The position numbers were made by a program, and so were the translations under genes. The notes below the pieces were generated by a model, which saw only the letters and a program-made list of their open reading frames with translations, searched no databases and was not told where the DNA came from. Below are positions 1-9,688 of a DNA stretch of 64,000 bases, one piece after another. Origin of the DNA: Flectonema sp. DT1601 (Eukaryota > Euglenozoa > Diplonemea > Diplonemida > Diplonemidae); NCBI GenBank assembly GCA_964019425.1, contig OZ025816.1, positions 186,001-250,000 on the forward strand. The letters run 5' to 3'. Each line of letters opens with the position of its first letter. Positions within the stretch are counted from its first letter, which is position 1.

Positions 1-17
1 ACAGGTGAAATACATAC

Positions 18-395
18 TCTTCGTATCTTAGGATCCTCATCTTCGGAACTTTTTGTCTCAAATATTTCTCTTACCTGACGAATCTGATTTTTTTTTTTTA
101 TATTCTAATTTCTTGAAAACAAACAAACAAATTTCTTTTTTTTTTTTAGATTTCACATTAAAAAAAAAAATTTTTGATATATTCAAAAGAATACGAATTT
201 GTGTTATGACAATAGTGAAAAATGACCAAATCTGAAATAAATTTTATATAAAAAAAAAAAAAAAAATCAGACCCGAGAGAGAAACAAACTCCACAACAGT
301 TTCCACCCCAACACAATCGACAACAGAGCAATCACTACTGAAATAAATGTTTCACCAGCTGCGTTGTAATAATGTCCATCTTCCAACGCGTCCAT
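18..395 (-). CDS. Small single-helix membrane protein, SMIM13/UPF0766-like, two exons visible, 3' end outside window
   Basis: An ATG at 395 opens a 42-codon frame (stop at 267-269) with one hydrophobic helix ending in GWKLLWSLFLSR. From memory this resembles the helix end of the small integral membrane protein SMIM13 (GWYFVWHLFLSK). In that family a charged, acidic tail follows. Here, splicing from 273 to 83 (donor GTCTGA, acceptor after an A-run ending TCAG) would continue in frame into IRQVREIFETKSSEDEDPKIRR-type sequence (22 codons, 18-83), which ends exactly at a perfect GTATGT donor at 12-17. The gene would then run out of the window. The first donor is unusual, so the unspliced 42-residue protein remains possible. 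Function is unknown; it probably sits in an internal membrane. Confidence 0.5.
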
Positions 396-924
396 TTCTT
401 ATGTCACTTTTTATAAAATAAATAAAAAATAGTTGTGTTATGAAAATACGCTTGTATATAAAATATATTTCGAGTCTGCTATTTTCAAAAAAAAAAAACA
501 GATGTCGATAGGTGGTGTGGAAGTTGGGGGAAAAGAGTTAGTTTTTTTTTAAAAAAAAATATTAAAGTATATCATTGAAGTTCACAGTTTTTTTAAAAAT
601 AATTTCCAATTATCATCTGAGCAGATCTTCATGTAGCACAAAGAGGTCAGATATCATTTTTGCTGTCATAGTAATACAGTTTTTAATCACAATCAACTGA
701 CTCACACTCACCGAGGAAACTCTTCAATCAACTGACGTGCGAGAAAAACACATCAAACACTTGAAAAAAATTCAAATTATTTTTAGTGTCTCATAGAAAT
801 GAATTAACCAACAGAAGTCACACTACTAAAGACCCGATTAATCCAACGATGTGAGTGAATTGAATTTACTAACAAAAAGCAAAAAACCTTCATTCAGTTA
901 TTCTAACAACTAACCAAGAAGTTG
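396..924. other. AT-rich spacer, no gene seen
   Basis: Homopolymer-rich spacer. A 12-base direct repeat (CAATCAACTGAC) occurs near 697 and 728. No convincing coding or RNA gene was seen. Confidence 0.5.
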
Positions 925-1323
925 TCAGATAAGTGACTGTAGTGACGAATGTGTCAAAAGTAAAGCAACCATCCTCCTGTGAAATGTTTCAGTGTTAAGT
1001 TTTATTATTCTGTCTTGAATTCTAATTGAGTAAAAAGATGTGAACTTTCTTTTCCAAAGACACTCAAAAAAAAACTTTCGATTAACTGAGAGGGAAGTAA
1101 TTCTTATATCTCTGCGTCCATCCCACTCAACCGCTGCTGTATCCATATCCCTAACAAGAGAATTTACATTGGCGGTGAGACAACATTTGATAACATTTAG
1201 CCTGTTTGAAAGAAAGTGTTTTGTATTATTACGAAAAATTTTAAACTCGACTTGCTCTAATTGTCTCAAGACAACATTAAAAACAAACCCCCATATGAAA
1301 GATTTACAACTTATCTTCTCTTC
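925..1323 (-). other. Unassigned open frame of about 130 codons, doubtful
   Basis: The minus strand is open from 1323 to a stop at 925 with mixed composition and no homopolymer coding, but there is no early ATG. An open frame of about 100 codons also lies on the plus strand here. It could be an exon of a gene whose other parts I cannot define, or chance. No family is recognised. Confidence 0.15.
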
Positions 1324-1519
1324 TCATGTTAATTGCTGATTGATGTGATTGTTAGGATCGTACCTCACATCAGTTCATCAGTTCTATTTAACTAACTCCA
1401 GCTGATCAAATTTAATTGCGGAGGTGATGCTTTGAAGCACCACACACTCAAGTAGATTCAGTTAAGATACTCATCAGGTATACTGCAGGTGGTGACATCA
1501 TGTTCATCGTTTGGGGTAG

Positions 1520-1978
1520 TTAGTATCGTCGAACACCCGAAGAAATCGGTATCCTCGTTTTCTCAATTTTACACGTCGCTTGGCAGGTTCGCTTACCATT
1601 GTGCCAGCTGACGACGACAGACGTAGCAGAGCAGGAGATGACTTTGACGGCTTTCCATTTCTTATAAAGATGTGCTTCAATAATAGTGTCCGGCATGTAT
1701 GTTGCTGTTATTTCAGTACTTTCTGTTGAAGTTGTTGTGTTTGCTGTATCAGTTCTGGTTATCGGTTCTTCAATTGGTTTAGAAATACTCCAAAATGGAT
1801 CAAACGGCTCACTTTTAGTATTTGAACAACCTCCGCACAGAATTCCAAAATATCCAACATCACTACAGCAATTAACGTGATAGTTATCTCCGCATATCTT
1901 ACAATGAACAAACAGACCATCTTCTGCACTACCCATACAAGACTTGCAGGTCACTCTCGGGAATCCCTCAATTTCCAT
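1520..1978 (-). CDS. PHD-finger protein with possible Tudor-like C-terminus
   Basis: The protein has 152 residues. The N-terminal half holds a C4HC3 zinc pattern of the PHD type: C11, C14, C26, C29, H34, C37, C48 and C51. A Thr/Ser-rich linker follows (about 70-92). The C-terminal region (about 97-145) has the alternating W/V/I pattern of a small beta-barrel, with KKWKAVKV followed by VVVSWHNGKR, suggesting a Tudor-like chromatin-reader fold. PHD and Tudor modules read histone tails, so a nuclear chromatin role is the best inference; the Tudor part is uncertain. The ATG is preceded by a run of A, and further upstream on the minus strand a T-rich tract ending CTATAG looks like a splice acceptor. 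Confidence 0.8.
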   Translation of the reverse strand: MEIEGFPRVTCKSCMGSAEDGLFVHCKICGDNYHVNCCSDVGYFGILCGGCSNTKSEPFDPFWSISKPIEEPITRTDTANTTTSTESTEITATYMPDTIIEAHLYKKWKAVKVISCSATSVVVSWHNGKRTCQATCKIEKTRIPISSGVRRY

Positions 1979-3823
1979 TTTTTTTTTGTGTGTGTGTTGG
2001 GATCACTCGTCCCTTCCACCCCTGTTTTTTTATTTTTTTTTAGTTTTTTTTTTTCAGTACTACACTATAGAAAAAAAAAAGGTATAAAAAATCATGTAAT
2101 TATTGTTTTTTTTTCCTGTAAAAAAAATTTTTTTTAAAAAAAAAAAGATGAACTACTTAAAACAGAGAGTTTGCATGACTGGGGGGAAAAAATTGATACT
2201 AATATTATCAAAGGGAGAGGTCGGATAGAGCAGAAAGTCGGCAATGATTCGAAAAACCAATTCACGATAAAAACCGACAAATCTGATATTCCGTAATGAA
2301 ATTAAGCGATCATAATAATCATTCAATAGCAGAGCTATGAATAAGCAAGAGGAACGCACTGTAGAGCTAGCATAGTGTTTTTTTTTTTTTTTTTTTGTTT
2401 TATAAAAAGAGAAAATCATAACTAATACTGACACCAGCGTGAAATGCAGGGTGTCAATCGGCTTAGCTAAGACTTGCTGTTTTTAATTTATTTTTTTTAT
2501 TCATATTCGTTGTTTTATTTTTTTTTTTTTTTTTTTTTTTGTAAAGAACGGCAATAGAAAAAGAAAATTGCCTTCACTACGCCCAAGATATTTTTTCCTT
2601 TTTTTTTTTTTGAAAAAAAAAGGAGACGCAATGGTGGGGAAATGGAGAGATGAGAATAGAATAAAGTGACATTTTTTATATATAAAAAAATATAGTTATC
2701 ATTATTAATGTTTAAAAATCTTTTTTTAATTTTTTTTTTTTTTGTAAAATATTTTAGGTTTTAAAGAGGAAAAAAGACGCCAATAAAATAAATTTTTCAA
2801 TTCCCGAGTAAGCAACCTGCTCCCTGGAGAGAACAGGAACCATAAAACACGTGAACAAAAAAAACGATACGTACACTAACAGTCTCATGAAGTAATCAGT
2901 GTTAAGGGGTTATCTACAGGTTTATCACCACAGATAAACGCATCCAACGAACATCAAGTACCCAGGGATAAGAGAAATTTTGAACTTTTTACTTGGAATT
3001 TTCTCACTTTTTTATCAATCCAGGGGGTATTCTTGCGTAAGACACGTTTAAGTTGTAGAAATATATATCATCCACTTTGTGTGTCAACACAAAGGGAACG
3101 TCGGCACGCATACAAAGTGCGGGACTTACTGACGTTATTAATTTATAGACAGCAATAATAATAATATTAACAAATCAGTTGCTATTTCTCAACCCTAACC
3201 CAAGAAAGGTTTAGTCAAAAAAAATAGATGAAATGATATGTTGAAATACTCTTTTTTTTTGCAGAAAATCAAAATTTTTTTATTTTCCTGAGAATAATAC
3301 GACCAAAACCCTAACCGCTACTTGGTATTAAAAACCATTTTGAGAAAAAAATAAAAAAATAAAAAAACCGAGTATCGTTGTTGTAGTTATTTAATAAGAA
3401 AAATCTAATAAGGAAAAAAAAAACGTCTTTATCCAACTGTAGAAAAAAATAATATGCACAAAAAGGAGTTACAAAGTACTCTCTTTATGCGAAAATAGTT
3501 TAATGTAGAAATCACGTTTGTCTAAGACAAGGTGAAAAAATATTAGGGTTGTGTGTTTTTTTTTGCAAACAAAAAAAACACAATAAGTTTTTTTCTCTAT
3601 AGGTATATAGCAGAAAGAAACTGATAATATAGTGTTGAGAGGGAGTTTTCGACTACCGAATGTACTTAAACAAAAGCATATCTCGCGAGCTGAGCGGGAT
3701 AGACATAAAAAAGGAGAGGCAAAACAGAAGAAAATAAACGCGCAAAAAAAAAAAAAAAAAAAGAAATATGAACGATTCTTCCCAGCATCCTGCTTGCTAA
3801 AAGCAGATGGGTTTCCTTGTTGA

Positions 3824-3857
<34 letters not shown>

Positions 3858-4370
3858 ATTTCTTGCGCTGCACAAGAAAAAGCAGCGAGACTACTAAGAT
3901 ATGTTGAGCTATTGCCATCGTTAGTATACCAAAAAAAAAAAAAAAATAATAAATAAATAAATTAAAAAAAATATTCTCTATTATTTTCTACCTAGCAAAC
4001 GTATCAAAAAAAAAAATGATAACAGCAAGAATAAATCCTAAAAAGTAAAGAACTCGAGAAAAAGAAATAACTCGAAAGTACAATACCTTATTTTTATCAT
4101 TTTTTTTTTTTATGAATTGCGTAGCGTCGAAAAGCAGACAGAAAAACAAGGCAAACAAAGAAAAAATAAAATACTTACGCACCTTTCCAGTAATTTGATG
4201 TAGGTTCAATCACAAAAAAAACAGAAAAAAAAATAAAAAAAAATGAAAGAGAGGAAGAACCTAAGCAGGGCTATTTAAAAGAAACGGGGGATTATGATTT
4301 TCTTTGTCATGCGAGAAAAAGAAAAATAAATTAAAAAAAAAGCTGATGATTCTATGAAAAAAAGGCCTAC
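1979..4370. other. AT-rich spacer with many A/T runs
   Basis: 2.4 kb with many A and T runs, including long T runs near 2520 and 3826-3856. Positions 2800-3180 are less simple. On the minus strand they hold a short open frame (ATG near 3111, about 35 codons, MRADVPFVLTHKVDD...) that could be an exon but is too short to call. A GTAAGT motif overlaps the stop of the upstream PSP1 gene at 4371, and another lies near 4173, so untranslated or terminal exons of that gene may lie here. Confidence 0.4.
3075..3094. other. Perfect 8-bp hairpin
   Basis: CTTTGTGT and ACACAAAG flank a 4-base loop. It lies in the less simple part of the spacer. Function unknown. Confidence 0.4.
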
Positions 4371-5408
4371 TTACAGGGATGTGCTTGAAGTTGTTTTACG
4401 TTTGTTTGCCTTTTTTTTGTTTTTCTTTGATTTCTTTTTAGTCATAAGAGGAAGTTCAATGTCTGACAGCTCTTCTTCGATTTCGTCTGACTCAGTGTCA
4501 GCTCCAGTTAAAATCTTCTTGTTAGCCTTATCAAGGTCGGTGTTGCTGTATCTCGCAAACCAAATTCGACACCTAAAAATAGAATAAAGGGAATCGAGTA
4601 CTGGTCTGAAGTCTGGGTGTGATGTTTGCGATGAAAAATGAAATGTAACTTTCTTCATATCAAACTGATACTCCGCATGCATAACCTTCATAACGATACC
4701 AACCTTTGCCATTACTTTCTGACAGGTCCTCTTCGCTGCTTTTTCTTCGTTCGAAATGTTTGTTCTCCATTTTGCTATTTCTCCTGCCTTCGCTACTCTG
4801 ACTACCTTTTGCATAAGTTTGTTTTCTCTATCAGACTTCCCGCTGATTCTTGATTCCACAACCATTCCCAAATCTCTACCTCTGTCAGCAGAAACAATCA
4901 CGTGAGTTCCTAATGCGAGGCTTCCGTCGTTTTGAAATTCACCTTGACGACCCCACTTGAATTGAACAAGAACGATGTATGAGCCCATTGAAGTCTGTGG
5001 TTCAATAGACTCCTCGCTGTAGATTTCACTAACTTCTCTAACAGAAGATGGAGCAGATGGATAACTACTACAACTTGATGCATCGTATTGATAATAATTA
5101 TTTGGAATGGGCGATATCGATGGAACAGAATAGACCGGCTGATGGTAATCAATCGGAGGTGAAGTTCCATGTTCAACTTGCGTCGAGTATGAATAACTAA
5201 TCGGCTGTTCTGCCAACATCTGAACTGGAGGCGATGATGCTGACACATCCTGTTGTGGTTGCGGAAACTGATATCCCATCATATCACTCGGTAGTCTTGC
5301 TACTCCCATGGATGCATTTGACGTCTCACTGTACCCACTTGAATAGCTGCAGAAGCTCCCGTTAGACGCTGCAGGTAATTCAAAAGTAAAGTTGTTTGTT
5401 GCGACCAT
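4371..5408 (-). CDS. PSP1 C-terminal domain protein
   Basis: The protein has 345 residues. Residues 1-143 are low-complexity (Ser, Pro, Gln, Tyr rich). A PSP1 C-terminal domain follows from about 144 to 290: YIVLVQFKWGRQGEF, then GTHVIVSADRGRDLGMVVES, then KVTFHFSSQTSHPDFRPV. The last 45 residues are acidic and then Lys-rich. PSP1-domain proteins occur in yeast (suppressor of polymerase mutations) and are numerous in kinetoplastids, where some act in RNA metabolism; a role here is inferred only from family. The stop codon lies inside a perfect GTAAGT motif. A splice to a further small exon is therefore possible, for example to an ATAG acceptor about 104 bases on, which would swap only the last few residues. 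Confidence 0.85.
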   Translation of the reverse strand: MVATNNFTFELPAASNGSFCSYSSGYSETSNASMGVARLPSDMMGYQFPQPQQDVSASSPPVQMLAEQPISYSYSTQVEHGTSPPIDYHQPVYSVPSISPIPNNYYQYDASSCSSYPSAPSSVREVSEIYSEESIEPQTSMGSYIVLVQFKWGRQGEFQNDGSLALGTHVIVSADRGRDLGMVVESRISGKSDRENKLMQKVVRVAKAGEIAKWRTNISNEEKAAKRTCQKVMAKVGIVMKVMHAEYQFDMKKVTFHFSSQTSHPDFRPVLDSLYSIFRCRIWFARYSNTDLDKANKKILTGADTESDEIEEELSDIELPLMTKKKSKKNKKKANKRKTTSSTSL

Positions 5409-6169
5409 TGTTTTTTAATTGTTTTTTTTTTTTTTGGATTAATACTATACAACAAAAAAAAGAGGGGTAAAACTAAATAATTATCAAAAGTTACAAAAAA
5501 CTACGTTTCGAATACAATTTCTTTAGGATTTCTTTCAACACAATCCCACGTAGGGAACTTTGTTTGGGGTTGGGGAAGTGGCTGGGAATCACCAAAAATA
5601 TGAAACTCTCATACTTTTTTTGCATCATAAGATTGATACAATTTTCACTATCAAATTATACAAAGTTAAACTAAGAACTCAAAAAAAAAAAAAAAAAAAA
5701 AAATTTAAAAAAAAACAGCACACGACAAGACCCCCCACATTCACAGATACAGTACGTGTTGCCCCGCAATTACCATGTGAGACCTATGGAGATTCTCATA
5801 GGCAGCATCATACAAGAAAACAATAAAAATAAAAGAAACTGCAGCAAAATGATAATTGCAGTAATGAGGTCTTAATCTTAATTTAAACTAAAAAAAAAAA
5901 AAAAAAAACAACTTTTTTTTTTTTTTTTCTTTTCCTTTTCTTCTTGACATAAAAAAGAAACTTAAGTAAAATAAAAAATGGAATAAAAAAGAAAATCGCA
6001 AAAAAAAAAAAAAACACACAGAAACCTATCTCAACATATGTGTCCATATATCAAAATGACAGATAGACAACGGTAGCTGTGGAATAAGTGATCAGCGGTA
6101 CAACAATACAAAATACTCAACTGAAGTGATTAAGCAGTTGACGACGACGGTCATTCCTCTAATTTTTGA
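5409..6169. other. AT-rich spacer
   Basis: Mostly A/T runs. On the minus strand just upstream of the PSP1 start there is a pyrimidine tract ending GTATAG, then an A-run leader. No gene seen. Confidence 0.5.
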
Positions 6170-6841
6170 TTACTTACGAGGTGGTGATGTAGTTCTCGTT
6201 CTTCGTTTTCTCGCAAACGATTGAGGAGATTGTGAAGGAGGTGAAGTAGATCTGAGAACAGAAGAAGCACCAACATGAAGTAATTCAGTGTCTTGAAACA
6301 TATTTTGAAGTATCCACTTCGACCCATCAATAGCGACAGTCGCATCATTAACGACATCAGTCAGTTTGTGAAGTAGTTCAGAGCGAGAATGAGACTTCTG
6401 ACTGACTTCTTTGCGTAGTTCCAGTACCAGGTTTCTATTTAATTCACTCGCCTTGTGTACATCAAACAGCATTGTGAGTAGTTTTGATCTTCCTAACAAC
6501 ACCTGAGAAGCGGAATCGACATCTACTTCGTTTTCGAGTACCCTTCTTTTTAACTGCTCATTCTCCTCCCAAAGCATTCTGTTCACGTGGTTTAGTTTTC
6601 GGTGTTCTTCTTCTTTGTGTTTGTAGTAGAGAAGTAGTTCTTGGGTGTCGATATTTCCTATATTCCTCATCATCTCAGTGGCCGATGGAATTTCCTTCGG
6701 TGGTGATAATGAACGAGATGGCTTTCTTTTTATTGATCCAGAGTTTGGAGAGACGGAAAACTGATATCTTCGAGGAGGACTCGTACTCCGACTTCTCTGA
6801 GGACTACCACCCTTTTTCGCATGTTTTGGTGTCCCCGTCAT
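6170..6841 (-). CDS. SP/RS-rich coiled-coil protein
   Basis: The protein has 223 residues from the ATG at 6841. That start is preferred over upstream non-ATG codons because T10-ATAG, a good splice acceptor, ends six bases before it. The N-terminus is basic and rich in Ser-Pro and Arg-Ser (about 1-50). A helical, charged coiled-coil segment runs from about 65 to 175 (YYKHKEEEHRKLNHVNRMLWEENEQ region), and the C-terminus returns to Ser-Pro repeats with RKRRTRTT. This suggests a phosphorylated cytoskeletal or nuclear scaffold; no family is recognised. The terminal codons overlap a GTAAGT motif, so a short extra exon (acceptor CACTTCAG 57 bases downstream, or CCACAG further on) cannot be excluded. 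Confidence 0.75.
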   Translation of the reverse strand: MTGTPKHAKKGGSPQRSRSTSPPRRYQFSVSPNSGSIKRKPSRSLSPPKEIPSATEMMRNIGNIDTQELLLYYKHKEEEHRKLNHVNRMLWEENEQLKRRVLENEVDVDSASQVLLGRSKLLTMLFDVHKASELNRNLVLELRKEVSQKSHSRSELLHKLTDVVNDATVAIDGSKWILQNMFQDTELLHVGASSVLRSTSPPSQSPQSFARKRRTRTTSPPRK

Positions 6842-7260
6842 TGTTACTATAAAAAAAAAAGAATTTGTCAAACTACTTTTTTTCTTATTATAAATATCAA
6901 CAATAAATGAACTAACGGTAACAACTAAACAGGATTAAGTGATGGGAAGATTCCCCTTGTCAGATTATTTCTTTTTTTTTTCTTTTTTTTTCTTCTATTT
7001 TTTTTCTTTTACTGACTTCCCGCAGTATATATTAATTACAGTTACAGTTTTACGGACACTACGTAATATGTTCACACCTCTCACGTAATGAGAAAGCTCT
7101 CTCATGGATGTGAGGCAAGATGGCAAATGCATCTGCGATTCATCTCTCTCAGAGTTCGCATGTTTCGCGTCTCGTCTGAGTAGCTGAACACAACAACATC
7201 GCAGAGCAGCGCAGTCGTATCTGGTCTTTTTAGGATTTAATTCGCTACAACAATAACTGC
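6842..7260. other. Spacer with a GC-richer part at 7020-7260
   Basis: The left part is A/T runs. Positions 7020-7260 are less AT-rich and open in more than one minus-strand frame. One frame reads DVVVFSYSDETRNMRTLREM and could be a terminal exon of the zinc-ribbon gene upstream, but no GTATGT-type donor connects them. Confidence 0.3.
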
Positions 7261-8034
7261 TCAGACGCTTAAAGACCCAGGACCAGCTGCGGCTCCTCCC
7301 GCAGCGAGATTCCATTTTAATGTTCTATAAAGATATTCCATAGTCGATCGTTCTTCAGGTAATGAGTTACCATGAACTCTATCTCTGGTTGGTGATATTC
7401 TTGGTGAGTGTTGAAGTGATGAGATTGCTACAGCACCTGGGGGTTGGTATGAACGATTTTGTATAATATTATTATTATTATTACCAACAGATGAATTAAA
7501 AGCAGGCGCTAATTGTATTGGAGAAGGACGAGTAATCGGATCAAAGGTTAAAGTTGGTGGAGATTGAAATAGACTTCCAGGTGACTGTGACAACATAAGA
7601 AGTTGTTGTTGTTGTTGCTGCTGCTGGTACTGATGGTTCGCTATTGGAATTGGTACATCATTGTCTGGGTTTAACTGAGCACCGCAGGCAGTACAAAACA
7701 GAGCATACCCAGGGAGAGAGAATCCACATCTCCAACAGAATGAACCCGCTCCAGACACAGCTACTGGTCCAGGTCCAGGTGTTGTTGGTATTGCCGGGAC
7801 TGATCGCCTTAAAGGAACTGAAGCTGCCGCAGCTTTCGGAGATCTCGTAGCTGGACTAGGAGAACGTTTCTTTTTACTAATAGCTGCAATGGCTGCTTTT
7901 CTTTTTGGTGAAAGTCCCGCGTTCTTCCTCCTTTCTCTCTCTCTCTCCCTCTCATTTCGCTTGCTTCGCAAGCTTTCAACCCACCGCTGTTGAGCACTTG
8001 ATACGCGCTGATCGTTCGTCATTCGCACGCTCAT
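7261..8034 (-). CDS. Zinc-ribbon protein with basic N-terminus and polyQ/polyN
   Basis: The protein has 257 residues. The N-terminal 60 residues are a highly basic helix (RSKRNERERERERRK) with nuclear-localisation-like clusters (PKRKAA, KKKRSP). A four-cysteine zinc ribbon follows: C100, C103, C114 and C117, in the pattern CWRCG...CTACG. Then come a Gln run (about 137-144), an Asn run, and Ser-Pro sites. The domain type is the zinc-ribbon or double-zinc-ribbon-like knuckle found in many unrelated proteins, so only nucleic-acid or protein binding can be suggested. The ATG at 8034 is the first in frame. Confidence 0.75.
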   Translation of the reverse strand: MSVRMTNDQRVSSAQQRWVESLRSKRNERERERERRKNAGLSPKRKAAIAAISKKKRSPSPATRSPKAAAASVPLRRSVPAIPTTPGPGPVAVSGAGSFCWRCGFSLPGYALFCTACGAQLNPDNDVPIPIANHQYQQQQQQQQLLMLSQSPGSLFQSPPTLTFDPITRPSPIQLAPAFNSSVGNNNNNIIQNRSYQPPGAVAISSLQHSPRISPTRDRVHGNSLPEERSTMEYLYRTLKWNLAAGGAAAGPGSLSV

Positions 8035-8506
8035 GTTAATAATTCATTACTTGGAGTTGAAATAAATATTTAAAAAAGAGAAGTCAGCCCTCTATCAGTT
8101 TTCATACTTCACTCGCATTGTCTGCTAAATTATGGTTAATGGCAACATGATTAGGATGTATTAAGATACTTATTCATCATCTTTGTAAACAAAAAGAAAA
8201 GAAGTATAAAAAAAATAAAAAAATAATGAGCTTGGGGAAAAAAAACAAAAGACGTAAAATTTCAACCGGGAAGGTCTCAAATTATCTTTTTTTTTTTCAT
8301 TTTTTTTTTTTTACATGTGGCAGACGTAATTGTCGTTTTAGGTGTCTCGGAGGAGAATCTTTTTACTACTAAGTCTGTTCACATCATGGTTAGGTATTTA
8401 TCACGATTACTTCCATAGGTCAATGGATGTCTCTCGTCGGTACCCTCACAGATTGTCATCTCTCACTTTGAATAATAATCAACACTTCATAATTCAGAAT
8501 GTTGGT
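8035..8506. other. Spacer
   Basis: AT-rich spacer between the zinc-ribbon and rhomboid genes. No gene seen. Confidence 0.5.
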
Positions 8507-9430
8507 TTATTCTTCACCTGCAGGCTCAGGAACATTGACTACTATAGTTTCAACTTCTTCTTTAGTCGCAGCAGGTGAAGCAGAGCGATCTTTTAGTGTT
8601 CTTCCCTGACCTGGGAATCGTTCAGAAGATGAACGCTGTGTCGCGGTGCTTGTATTACTAGTAGCAGCTGCCCAAGACCATCCAGAAACAGACTCATCAT
8701 GACTAGAGTGTGGAAGTGGTGCTCTGTTTGCTGGAATATAAGCTGGTGAGCTTTTAATGAAAGCAGGCATGTTATTATCAACTGTAGTGATAACTCTTCT
8801 TAGTGTTGTTGGAGGTACTAAGTACGCTGACAATATACCTCCCAGATGACCTAAGAAAGCAGCTGATGGCATGACTATTTGTAATAAAAACAACATCACC
8901 CAGGGATACGACTTACTCGGAATAGCAAATCCAAACACAACTCGTTTTGAGGGAAACATTCCTGTTTCTTCTGTAGTCACTTCTAAGGTAAGAAGTCCAA
9001 AGAGAAGTCCTGACAGACCAACCATGCAACCCTTCCAGTCAAATATCCAATTAATTCCAACAGTGTGCATTATTGTTGAAGGAGTTATAGCGATAAGCTG
9101 AGACAACAATATGTACACAACGCATGTCACAAGACCTCCTGATGTTCCATGAGACCTTTCTAACTGCGGCAGTAGTTGTAGCAATGCCAACATATTTAAC
9201 AGCAAATGTAACATCCCAGCGTGTACAATAGGACTCAAGAATAATCTTGATAATTGCCACTTACCCAGAACTTGATATCCACCAGAACACGATCCGAACA
9301 CTGTCACGATAGCAAACAGTTCCAAGACGTACATTCCAATACAGAGACAGAATACTAACCTCGTAGCGATACTCAAAGTGTTCCACCAGTTGTGGAGGGT
9401 AGTTTTTACATTTTGTACCGAGGGTTGCAT
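8507..9430 (-). CDS. Rhomboid intramembrane serine protease
   Basis: The protein has 307 residues with about six membrane segments in the first 205. All rhomboid hallmarks are present: H75xxxN79 in the HLLLN motif of helix 2, the catalytic serine S140 in GLSG, and the catalytic histidine H195 in GHLGG. Rhomboids cut membrane helices of substrate proteins within the lipid bilayer. The compact core and long soluble C-terminal tail (about 205-307, Ser/Thr rich) resemble the six-helix RHBDD-type eukaryotic members rather than mitochondrial PARL. Upstream, TTTTCTTTACTTCAG near 9520-9540 on the minus strand looks like a splice acceptor in the 5' leader. Substrates cannot be read from sequence. Confidence 0.92.
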   Translation of the reverse strand: MQPSVQNVKTTLHNWWNTLSIATRLVFCLCIGMYVLELFAIVTVFGSCSGGYQVLGKWQLSRLFLSPIVHAGMLHLLLNMLALLQLLPQLERSHGTSGGLVTCVVYILLSQLIAITPSTIMHTVGINWIFDWKGCMVGLSGLLFGLLTLEVTTEETGMFPSKRVVFGFAIPSKSYPWVMLFLLQIVMPSAAFLGHLGGILSAYLVPPTTLRRVITTVDNNMPAFIKSSPAYIPANRAPLPHSSHDESVSGWSWAAATSNTSTATQRSSSERFPGQGRTLKDRSASPAATKEEVETIVVNVPEPAGEE

Positions 9431-9688
9431 ATTATATTAGTAGTTACCCCTGAGTGAAGTATTGATATCGATTATCTTATTATTGTGATGTAAGAATCTT
9501 CTCATTGAGCTCATTGTTTGATAACCTGAAGTAAAGAAAATGTTGTAATCAGTAGTCGTACTTTCATTATCTGTGTAGGAGTAAGGTTAATCTTTCACCA
9601 GGTCGCAAAGGGTCCGTTTCATGCGATCGTGTTGTAGATTTCAGAAAGTGTATCTACAGGACCCTCAGAATTTTTTCTTTTTATTTTC

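Noticed and set aside
3191-3320. CCCTAACCC and CCCTAACC, telomere-like
   Set aside because: Only one or two units each; not a telomeric tract.
3469-3918. Open frames full of Lys or Phe runs here and elsewhere (e.g. 11110, 13312, 28010)
   Set aside because: Produced by A and T homopolymers; no protein features.
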